DNA of 53,777 nt from contig JBBQNZ010000009.1 of the NCBI GenBank assembly GCA_038330415.1, positions 1 to 53,777 of the forward strand, given 5' to 3'. This DNA comes from Fodinibacter sp038330415 (lineage in GTDB: Bacteria; Actinomycetota; Actinomycetes; Actinomycetales; Dermatophilaceae). Positions within the stretch are counted from its first letter, which is position 1; every line of letters begins with the position of its first letter. The notes beneath the pieces are model-generated. The model was given only the letters and a program-made list of their open reading frames with translations, searched no databases and was not told the origin of the DNA. The translations under genes and the position numbers were made by a program. Below, piece after piece: positions 16,113-22,554 of the stretch.

Positions 16113-17368
16113 CCACCCCTTCGGGCACCCGGCCCGTGGCCTTCCCCACCTCGGGGGTGGGCCACGGGCTGGCGTCGTGCATCGCGCTCGACCGGGCCAC
16201 CTTCGCGCAGCGGCACTGGGGTCGCCGGCCACTGCTGACCCGGGCGGCCGAGCGCACGCCCGACCCCGAACTCTTCGGCCCGGATGCCGTCGACGAGCTG
16301 CTCGCCCGACGCGCCCTGCGCACCCCGTTCCTGCGGATGGCCCGCGAGGGCCGCACCCTCGACCCCTCCACCTTCACCCTCGGCGGGGGCGTCGGCGCCA
16401 CGATCGGCGACCAGGTGAGCGAGGACCTCGTGCTGCGCCACTTCGCCGACGGCGCGACGATCGTGCTGCAGGCGCTGCACCGCACCTGGCCCCCGGTGGC
16501 CGACGCCGCCCAGGAGCTCGCCGCCGACCTCGGCCATCCGGTGCAGGTCAACGCTTATGTCACGCCGCCGCAGAACCGCGGCTTCGACGACCACTACGAC
16601 GTGCACGACGTGTTCGTGCTGCAGGTGACCGGCGAGAAGCACTGGCAGGTGCGGCCGCCCGTGGTCGAGTCGCCGCTGCGCGACCAGCCCTGGACCGAGA
16701 ACCGGGATGCCGTGCGCCTTGCCGCACAGGCACCGCCCACCATCGACGCAGTGCTGGCCCCCGGTGACTGCCTCTACGTGCCGCGGGGCTGGCTGCACTC
16801 GGCCACCGCGCTCGGCGGCACGAGCATCCACCTCACCATGGGCGTGCACGTGTGGACCCGCCGCCAGCTCGCCGACGACCTGCTGAGGGAGGCCGGGCGG
16901 GTGCTCGACGCCGACCCGGCGGTGCGCGCGTCGCTCGAGCTGGGCGTCGACCCGCTCGACCCGGCGGTCGCCGGCGAGGCGCTCCCCGGCATCCGGGCGG
17001 CGGTTGCGGCGGCCCTCGAGGCCGTCACCGACGACGAGCTGGCGGCGGCCCTGGCCCGGCGCGTGCGCGCCGCACAGCGGGCCGAGCCGCTCGGGGCACT
17101 GCGCCAGCACGCGGCGACCCACGACCCGGGCACCACTTGGCGGCCGCGGCGCCACCTCGCCCCGCACTGGGAGCCCGAGCGCGCCGACGGGGTGACGGCC
17201 CTGGTGACCCGGGTGGCGCGGGTCGACGTGCCGACCGGGCACCGGGCCGCCGTCGACGAGGTGTTGGCCGGAGTGACCGACCCGACGCTCCTCGACCCTT
17301 CGGTGCGCCGATCCCTTTGTCTCGCAGGCCTGTTGGTCCCGGCAGAGCAGCCGCAGTCACCAGGCTGA
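16109..17368 (+). CDS. JmjC/cupin ribosomal-oxygenase-like protein (NO66/MINA53/RoxA type)
   Basis: The 419-residue protein has the JmjC-type cupin core of the ribosomal-oxygenase family. FDDHYDVHDVFVLQVTGEKH supplies the Fe(II) ligands H162 and D164, and YVPRGWLHSATA supplies H230. The N-terminal RHWGRRPLL is the typical RxWxxxPL start, and the C-terminal half is a helical dimerisation/winged-helix region. Characterised members are 2-oxoglutarate-dependent hydroxylases of Arg (RoxA/YcfD on uL16) or His (MINA53, NO66). The GTG start overlaps the stop of the acidic peptide gene, whose repeats each contain one His, making that peptide the obvious candidate substrate. Confidence 0.87.
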   Translation: MTTPSGTRPVAFPTSGVGHGLASCIALDRATFAQRHWGRRPLLTRAAERTPDPELFGPDAVDELLARRALRTPFLRMAREGRTLDPSTFTLGGGVGATIGDQVSEDLVLRHFADGATIVLQALHRTWPPVADAAQELAADLGHPVQVNAYVTPPQNRGFDDHYDVHDVFVLQVTGEKHWQVRPPVVESPLRDQPWTENRDAVRLAAQAPPTIDAVLAPGDCLYVPRGWLHSATALGGTSIHLTMGVHVWTRRQLADDLLREAGRVLDADPAVRASLELGVDPLDPAVAGEALPGIRAAVAAALEAVTDDELAAALARRVRAAQRAEPLGALRQHAATHDPGTTWRPRRHLAPHWEPERADGVTALVTRVARVDVPTGHRAAVDEVLAGVTDPTLLDPSVRRSLCLAGLLVPAEQPQSPG

Positions 17369-17446
17369 CCATGTCGTCAGTGGCGTGAGCTGGCCGACGT
17401 CACGCCTGCCGCGCGTGTCGGCCTGGCGCCGGCCCGCTCCAGGGGG

Positions 17447-17485
17447 GCCAGGGGCGCGGGCTTCCGCGCGTTCGGCACCCCTGGC
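17447..17485. terminator. Bidirectional hairpin between the JmjC and LacI genes
   Basis: GCCAGGGG (17447-17454) pairs with CCCCTGGC (17478-17485). An inner CGCGG/CCGCG stem (17455-17459, 17464-17468) extends it. It ends 1 nt before the LacI-family stop codon, between convergent genes. Confidence 0.7.
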
Positions 17486-18613
17486 TCAGCTCGAGGCGCG
17501 CACGACCAGCCGGGTGGGGAGCACCGTCTCGGCCGCCGTCGGCTCGCCGGCGATCCGGCGGAGCAGCAGGTCTGCCATCACCGCGCCCATCTGCTCGATC
17601 GGCTGGTGCACCGAGGTCAGCTCTGGGTCGGTGTGCCGGCACACCGGTGAGTCGTCGAACCCGACGAGCGCGACGTCGTCGGGCACCCGGAGCCCGGCCT
17701 GGCGCAGCACGCGAAGCGCTCCCACCGCCATCAGGTCGGAGGCGGCGAACACGGCATCCGGCACCAGGCCCGCGGCGAGCACGTCGCGCATCGCGCGCTC
17801 GCCGCTGCTCTCGGAGTAGTCGCCGAACGCGACCACCAGGCCCTGGCTGTCGAGTCCGGCGTCCGCGAGGGCCTCACGCGCCCCGGCGAGCCGGTAGCGC
17901 CCGGACGTCATGTCCTGGGGGCCGGTGAGCACCGCGAGGCGACGCCGGCCCAGACCCAACAGGTGCTCGACGGCGACCTTGCCGCCGGACCGGTTGTCGA
18001 CGTCGACGACGCAGCCCGGGTTGGGCCCGGCCACCCGGCCGCCGCAGACCGTCGGCACGCCGCGGTCGATGAGGGTGTCGACCAGGTCGTCGTGCCCGTG
18101 CAGCGACAGGAGCAGCACCCCGTCGACGTGCTGCTCGGTGAGGTAGGTGGCGACGCGCGCGCGGTCGCGGTCGGTGCCTGCCATGGTCAGCAGCAGCTGG
18201 AACCGCGACGCGTTCAGGCGTTCGCCGATCCCCCGCACGATCGCCCCGAAGTAGGGCTCGCCGAACACCCGGTCGTCGGGTTCGGAGACCACCAGCGCGA
18301 CAGTGTCGGTGCGTCGGGTGACCAGTGCGCGGGCGGCCCGGTTGGGCACGTAGCGCAGGGCCTCGACCGCCTGCTCGACGGCGGCGCGGGCGGCGGCGGA
18401 CACGTGCGGCGAGCCGTTGACGACCCGCGAGGCGGTGCCCCGCCCGACCCCGGCCTGCCGGGCGACCTCGTCGATCGTGGGTGGACGCCTGGCTCCCGTG
18501 CCGGTGCCGGGTTCCCGGACGGCTCCGACACGGGTGCCAGACGAGATGGGACGGGTTGACCGGGTCGAGACCTCGGTGTCCGCAGGCTCCGTGGGAGCGC
18601 TCCCATCCTCCAC
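17486..18613 (-). CDS. LacI family transcriptional regulator (CebR-like)
   Basis: The 375-residue protein has a LacI helix-turn-helix (TIDEVARQAGVGRGTASRVV, then NRAARALVTRRTDT) and a periplasmic-binding-like sugar domain (VDGVLLLSLHGHDDL; PDAVFAASDLMAVGALRVL; VALVGFDDSP). It has an unusually long 45-residue N-terminal extension. GTG 18613 is the only in-frame start before the HTH, and CACAAT ends 6 nt upstream, so the mRNA should be leaderless. The operator TGGGAGCGCTCCCA lies in codons 3-8 of this gene. That sequence is the classical CebR (cellobiose repressor) operator, but no cellobiose transporter is nearby, so the effector is uncertain. Confidence 0.88.
   Translation of the reverse strand: MEDGSAPTEPADTEVSTRSTRPISSGTRVGAVREPGTGTGARRPPTIDEVARQAGVGRGTASRVVNGSPHVSAAARAAVEQAVEALRYVPNRAARALVTRRTDTVALVVSEPDDRVFGEPYFGAIVRGIGERLNASRFQLLLTMAGTDRDRARVATYLTEQHVDGVLLLSLHGHDDLVDTLIDRGVPTVCGGRVAGPNPGCVVDVDNRSGGKVAVEHLLGLGRRRLAVLTGPQDMTSGRYRLAGAREALADAGLDSQGLVVAFGDYSESSGERAMRDVLAAGLVPDAVFAASDLMAVGALRVLRQAGLRVPDDVALVGFDDSPVCRHTDPELTSVHQPIEQMGAVMADLLLRRIAGEPTAAETVLPTRLVVRASS
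18592..18605. promoter_or_regulatory. CebR-type operator, perfect 14-bp palindrome
   Basis: TGGGAGCGCTCCCA is a perfect palindrome identical to the known CebR operator of Streptomyces. It lies about 9-22 nt into the predicted lacI-type transcript, within coding sequence, where a bound repressor would act as a roadblock. It is also about 100 nt upstream of the divergent alcohol dehydrogenase. Confidence 0.8.
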
Positions 18614-18706
18614 TGAACCATTGTGTGCCCATCATGCCTGCCGCAGTCCAGTGCACCGGCGGGTCGTGTCCCAACCGTGACCGGGGGCCGGTGGCAGGGT
18701 GGGGGC

Positions 18707-19762
18707 GTGCGAGCCCTCACTTACGCCGCGTTCGGCGCCACCCCGGCCGTCGTGATCCTTCCCGACCCGACCCCGCCGGCTGGGGGCGCGGTGGTGCGGG
18801 TGACCGCCAGCGGGCTGTGCCGCAGCGACTGGCACGGCTGGATGGGCCACGACGGCGACATCGCCACCTTCCCGCACGTGCCGGGCCACGAGCTCGCCGG
18901 TGTCGTCGAAGCGGTCGCCGACGACGTGGATGCCGCCTGGCTGGGTCGGGCGGTCACCGCCCCCTTCGTCATGGCCTGTGGGGCGTGTGCGGTGTGCCGG
19001 GCCGGGGCCGGGCAGGTCTGCCCGAACCAGCGCCAGCCCGGCTTCACCGACCCGGGCTCGTTCGCCGAGCTGGTGGTCGTGCACGCCGCCGAGACCAACC
19101 TCGTGGCCCTGCCCGACGGGCTGGATGCCGGCGTCGCGGCCGGCCTCGGCTGCCGGGTCGCGACCGCCTACCGCGCCGTGGTCGCGAGGGCGGCGGTGCA
19201 CGAGGGCGACTCGGTGCTCGTCATCGGCTGTGGGGGGGTGGGCCTGGCCGCCATCGCCATCGCGCGCAGCCGGGGCGCGTTCGTGTGCGGCGTCGACGTC
19301 TCGGCGGTCTCGCTGGACCGCGCGCTGTTCCACGGCGCCGACGAGGTGGTCGACGCCTCGATCGGCACCGACAAGCTGCTGGCGGCCGTCTCGGCCTGGT
19401 CGGGGGGTGGGGTGTCGGTGAGCATCGACGCCCTCGGCTCGCCGGAGGCGTGCCGCACCGGCATCCTCGCGCTGGGCCGTCGCGGCCGGCACGTGCAGGT
19501 GGGCCTGCTGCCGCCGGGCGCCGGGCGGGCCGACGTGCCGATGGAGCGTGTCATCGGGTGGGAGCTCGAGGTTCTGGGCAGCCACGGCATGGCCGCCGCC
19601 GACTACCCGGCGCTGCTCGACGACGTGGTGAGCGGCCGGCTCGACCTCGGTGACCTGCTGGCACCGGGCGACCCGCTCGGGCTCGAGGCGGCCGGCGCGG
19701 CGCTCGTCGCGATGGGGTCGGCCCCCTCGACCGGCATCGTGTTGGTCGACCCGACCCGCTGA
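18707..19762 (+). CDS. Zinc-dependent medium-chain alcohol dehydrogenase
   Basis: The 351-residue MDR-family enzyme has the catalytic-zinc region GLCRSDWHGWMGHD and PGHELAG, the structural-zinc cysteines CGACAVCRAGAGQVC, and the NAD(P) Rossmann motif VLVIGCGGVGLAAIAIA. It would oxidise an alcohol or reduce an aldehyde; the substrate cannot be told. The GTG at 18707 is chosen because homology starts there and CAGGGT (18695-18700) stands 6 nt upstream. Divergent from the LacI regulator, it may be under its control. Confidence 0.88.
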   Translation: MRALTYAAFGATPAVVILPDPTPPAGGAVVRVTASGLCRSDWHGWMGHDGDIATFPHVPGHELAGVVEAVADDVDAAWLGRAVTAPFVMACGACAVCRAGAGQVCPNQRQPGFTDPGSFAELVVVHAAETNLVALPDGLDAGVAAGLGCRVATAYRAVVARAAVHEGDSVLVIGCGGVGLAAIAIARSRGAFVCGVDVSAVSLDRALFHGADEVVDASIGTDKLLAAVSAWSGGGVSVSIDALGSPEACRTGILALGRRGRHVQVGLLPPGAGRADVPMERVIGWELEVLGSHGMAAADYPALLDDVVSGRLDLGDLLAPGDPLGLEAAGAALVAMGSAPSTGIVLVDPTR

Positions 19763-19851
19763 TCGAGGCGGAGGTCGAGCCGACCTCGCGACAACGCCCG
19801 GACAGACCACCCGGCCCGGCGCACGGAGGCCGGCTCGATACTGCTGACGCT

Positions 19852-19867
19852 ATACCTGCCCGGGTAT
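19852..19867. promoter_or_regulatory. Upstream sulfide-regulon palindrome (CstR-type box)
   Basis: ATACCTGCCCGGGTAT has ATACC/GGTAT arms, the same as boxes at 22529, 25328 and 25839. It lies 93 nt upstream of the SQR start and about 45 nt upstream of a second, weaker box. Confidence 0.65.
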
Positions 19868-19902
19868 CGCCGCAGGTGCTGTGACCACCCCCACAGCACT
19901 CG

Positions 19903-19930
19903 TCGACCTCATACCCGGGGTCGGTAGGTT
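19903..19930 (+). promoter_or_regulatory. SQR promoter with integrated CstR-type box
   Basis: TCGACC (19903-19908) and TAGGTT (19925-19930) form -35 and -10 with a 16-nt spacer. ATACCCGGGGTCGGTAG (19911-19927) fills the spacer and runs into the -10, the layout seen at the other regulon promoters. A GGAGG site at 19942-19946 serves the ATG at 19960. Confidence 0.55.
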
Positions 19931-19959
19931 GTGGTACGCGGGGAGGAAGAGGAACTCCG

Positions 19960-21417
19960 ATGGCGCGTGTCGTTGTCCTGGGCGCCGGGGTTGCAGGCCA
20001 CACGGCTGCCCTGCACCTCAACCGGCTGCTGCCCCGCGACAGCACGGTCACCGTCGTGTCGCCCACGTCGTGGTGGAACTGGATCCCCAGCAACATCTGG
20101 GTCGGGGTCGGCAAGATGAGCAAGGAGGCCGTCGTCTTCCCGCTCGCACCGGTCTACGCGAAGAAGGGCATCGAGTTCCGCCAGGCAAAGGCCGTGGCCA
20201 TCCGCCCGGAGGGTGACGCCGACAGCCCCCGAGGTGCCGTCGACATCGTGCACACCCACCCGGACCGCGACGGCGAGCAGGAGCGGATCCGTTACGACTA
20301 CCTCGTCAACGCCACCGGGCCCCAGCTGCGGTTCGACCTCACGCCCGGTCTGGGCCCCGACGGCGGGAACACCCTGTCGGTGTGCACCGCCGAGCACGCG
20401 GTGCAGGCGTCGGCCCGGCTGCGCGAGACCATCGAGCGGCTCCGTGCGGGCGTGCCACAGACCCTGGTCGTCGGCATGGGGCACGGCACCTGCACCTGCG
20501 AGGGCGCGGCCTTCGAGTACGTGTTCAACGTCGACCACGAGCTGCGCGAGGCCGGGGTGCGCGACCGTGCCCGGCTCATTTACCTCACCAACGAGGCCCG
20601 GCTCGGCGACTTCGGAGTCGATGGCATGACCTTCGACGACCGCGGTTTCCAGACCACCTCCGAGCTGTGGACCTCGAGCCTGTACCGCGAGCGGGGCGTC
20701 GAGGCGATCGTCGGGGCCCACGTGCACCGGGTCGACCCGGGCGTGATCTCGTTCGAGACGCTCGACGGTGTCCACCAGGAGCTCGACTTCGACTTCGCGA
20801 TGCTGATGCCGCCGTTCGGCGGGGTGCCGCTGCGGGCCGTCGGCCGCGACGGGGGCGACATCACCTCGCAGCTGTTCGCGCCCAACGGTTTCATGCGCGT
20901 GGATGCCGACTACTTCCCCAAGCCCTACGAGATGTGGCGTGGCGCCGACTGGCCGAGCACCTATCAGGCCCTGGGCCACCCGCGGATCTTCGCGGTCGGC
21001 ATCGCGTTCGCCCCGCCGCACCAGATCTCGCGCCCTCGGGTGAGCCCGACCGGCACCGTCATCACCCCGTCGGCCCCGCGCACCGGGATGCCGTCGGGCG
21101 TCATGGGCAAGACCGCGGCACTCACGATCGTCGACCGGGTCAAGCACGGCGACGACCGCCCGGCCCACGAGGCGTCGATGGCGCAGATGGGTGCCGCCAC
21201 CGTCGCGTCCGCCGGAGCCGGCCTGCGCCGCGGGTCCGCGGCCGCACTGACGATGCTCCCGGTGGTGCCCGACTACAGCGTCTACCCCACCGGCCGTGAC
21301 CTCACCGACACCCGCGCGGAGATCGGGCTGAGCGGCCACTGGGTCAAGCTGCTGATGCACCACCTGTTCAGGTACAAGGCCCAGGGCCGACCCGGTTGGC
21401 AGCTGATCCCCGAGTGA
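19960..21417 (+). CDS. sqr: Sulfide:quinone oxidoreductase-like FAD protein
   Basis: The 485-residue flavoprotein starts with the FAD Rossmann motif VVVLGAGVAGHTAALHL. It has YDYLVNATGPQL, SVCTAEHA (C142) and GHGTCTCEGAAFEYVFN (C178, C180), matching the first two redox-cysteine regions of SQR. The third cysteine of classical SQR, in the C-terminal half, is absent; instead a CxC pair is present. A membrane-binding C-terminal region follows (HWVKLLMHHLFRYKAQG). It would oxidise H2S to sulfane sulfur and pass electrons to quinone. The promoter region carries two CstR-type boxes, and the next gene overlaps its stop (GTGA). Confidence 0.82.
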   Translation: MARVVVLGAGVAGHTAALHLNRLLPRDSTVTVVSPTSWWNWIPSNIWVGVGKMSKEAVVFPLAPVYAKKGIEFRQAKAVAIRPEGDADSPRGAVDIVHTHPDRDGEQERIRYDYLVNATGPQLRFDLTPGLGPDGGNTLSVCTAEHAVQASARLRETIERLRAGVPQTLVVGMGHGTCTCEGAAFEYVFNVDHELREAGVRDRARLIYLTNEARLGDFGVDGMTFDDRGFQTTSELWTSSLYRERGVEAIVGAHVHRVDPGVISFETLDGVHQELDFDFAMLMPPFGGVPLRAVGRDGGDITSQLFAPNGFMRVDADYFPKPYEMWRGADWPSTYQALGHPRIFAVGIAFAPPHQISRPRVSPTGTVITPSAPRTGMPSGVMGKTAALTIVDRVKHGDDRPAHEASMAQMGAATVASAGAGLRRGSAAALTMLPVVPDYSVYPTGRDLTDTRAEIGLSGHWVKLLMHHLFRYKAQGRPGWQLIPE

Positions 21418-21581
21418 GCGACATCGGCCACGAGACGTTCAGCCCCACCGTCGACCTCGGCACGGCGCCGCTGCCCAACGACCGCACCCTGCGCCGGCGC
21501 CAGAGCCTGCCCGTGCAGGCGTTCCGGTTCGTCGCCTTCAGCACGCGCATCCTGCGGATGGTCCTCAAGCGCCACCGGTGA
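21414..21581 (+). CDS. 55-residue protein coupled to SQR
   Basis: The small frame starts with a GTG overlapping the SQR stop (GTGA). The product has an acidic N-terminal half (SDIGHETFSPTVDLGTAPLP) and a basic amphipathic C-terminal helix (FRFVAFSTRILRMVLKRHR) that could sit on the membrane. No cysteines are present and no family was recognised. Tight coupling suggests a role with SQR, for example as a membrane-docking or accessory subunit. A palindrome GGTGACCCGGTCACC (21577-21591) overlaps its stop. Confidence 0.65.
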   Translation: MSDIGHETFSPTVDLGTAPLPNDRTLRRRQSLPVQAFRFVAFSTRILRMVLKRHR

Positions 21582-21628
21582 CCCGGTCACCCCGGGCGCC
21601 TCGCAACGCAGTCCGCCACACTGGGGCG

Positions 21629-22258
21629 ATGGGCGTGCGCCGGTGGTGGGACGAGCAGGTGGTGCCGCGCCTGACCGACCGCGGGCTGAACGACGCGACG
21701 GCCGGCAGCTGGCGCACGACCGTCTGCGGCGGCGCCACCGGTGAGGTGCTGGAGATCGGCTTCGGGTCCGGGCGCAACCTCGCCTACTACCCCGGCGAGG
21801 TGAGCCGGGTGCTCGCGGTCGAGCCGGCCGAGCTGTCCTGGCAGCGCGCCCAGGCGCGCGTCACGGCATCCGGGATGACGGTGGAGCGGGTCGGGCTCGA
21901 CGGCGCCCACCTGCCGGTGCCCGACGGGAGCGTCGACACGGTGGTGTCGACCTGGACGATGTGCACCGTTCCTGAGGTCGAGCGGGCGCTCGTGGAGGCC
22001 CGCCGGGTGCTGCGGCCGGGGGGTTCGCTGCGGTTCGTCGAGCACTCGCTGGCGCCCGACGAGCGCACCGCTCGCCGGCAGCGCCGGATCCAGCCGTGCT
22101 GGGGCCCGCTGGCCGGTGGCTGCCACGTCGACCGCGACATCGCGACGCTGGTGGCGGGCGCGGGGTTCGACGTCGACCTCTCCTATGCCGGGTTCATCGG
22201 CGGCGGCCCGGCCAAGCCGTGGCTCTGGTTCGTCTCCGGGTCGGCGATGCCTGCCTGA
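21629..22258 (+). CDS. METTL7/TMT1-like class I SAM methyltransferase
   Basis: The 209-residue protein has SAM motif I VLEIGFGSGRNLAYY (41-55), the acidic loop VLAVEPAELSWQRA, and the post-core LRPGGSLRFVEHSLAP followed by QRRIQPCWGPLAGGCHVDRD. The EH...QpxW....GC..R arrangement is characteristic of the METTL7/TMT1 branch of UbiE-like enzymes; animal members S-methylate H2S and small thiols. Its position 48 nt after the SQR/small-protein pair suggests sulfide or thiol detoxification, which is inference. CACACT (21617-21622) 6 nt before the ATG gives it a possible promoter of its own. Confidence 0.82.
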   Translation: MGVRRWWDEQVVPRLTDRGLNDATAGSWRTTVCGGATGEVLEIGFGSGRNLAYYPGEVSRVLAVEPAELSWQRAQARVTASGMTVERVGLDGAHLPVPDGSVDTVVSTWTMCTVPEVERALVEARRVLRPGGSLRFVEHSLAPDERTARRQRRIQPCWGPLAGGCHVDRDIATLVAGAGFDVDLSYAGFIGGGPAKPWLWFVSGSAMPA

Positions 22259-22263
22259 CTCGC

Positions 22264-22321
22264 CCCCACGCACCGAGTGCGGAAAAGGTCACCCTCGCAA
22301 CCAGATCCGCACTCGAGGGTG
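22264..22321. terminator. Bidirectional terminator hairpin
   Basis: CGAGTGCGGA (22274-22283) pairs perfectly with TCCGCACTCG (22306-22315), with an outer CCCAC/GTGGG extension. It separates the convergent methyltransferase and 53-aa protein genes. Confidence 0.7.
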
Positions 22322-22324
22322 GGC

Positions 22325-22486
22325 TCAGCGGCTGAAGAGCTTGCTGAAGAAGCTGGTGCTCGGCTCGTTCTCGTGGCCTTGGCAGCGGTCGCCGGCCCTC
22401 ACGCCGCGCATCACGCTGTCGACGTGCTGGCCGCAGCCGGCCCAGGTCGTCTTGCCACACTTGCGGCAGGTCACTGCTCGGCACAT
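22325..22486 (-). CDS. 53-residue Cys/His-rich (zinc-ribbon-like) protein
   Basis: The start at 22486 is set by a strong Shine-Dalgarno site (GAGGAG, 9 nt upstream on the minus strand). The product reads MCRAVTCRKCGKTTWAGCGQ at the N-terminus. Cys and His fall at C7, C10, C18, H21, C35 and H38: CxxC, CxxH, CxxH pairs fit a small zinc site. It ends with a basic aromatic tail (FFSKLFSR). I recall similar short proteins in many actinobacteria, without known function. It shares one operator with the divergent persulfide reductase gene: TATGCT (22531 to 22526) is its -10. This puts it in the sulfide regulon. Confidence 0.75.
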   Translation of the reverse strand: MCRAVTCRKCGKTTWAGCGQHVDSVMRGVRAGDRCQGHENEPSTSFFSKLFSR

Positions 22487-22525
22487 GCCGGAACTCCTCA
22501 TGGTGGGGGGGGTCGATGTCGGCAC

Positions 22526-22547
22526 AGCATACCCCACGGGGTATAGT
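22526..22547. promoter_or_regulatory. Bidirectional CstR-type operator/promoter
   Basis: ATACCCCACGGGGTAT (22529-22544) is a near-perfect palindrome. Its right end forms the -10 TATAGT (22542-22547) of the + strand reductase gene. Its left end, read on the minus strand, forms the -10 TATGCT of the divergent 53-aa gene. One bound repressor would therefore shut both promoters. Confidence 0.78.
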
Positions 22548-22554
22548 GGTCGAA

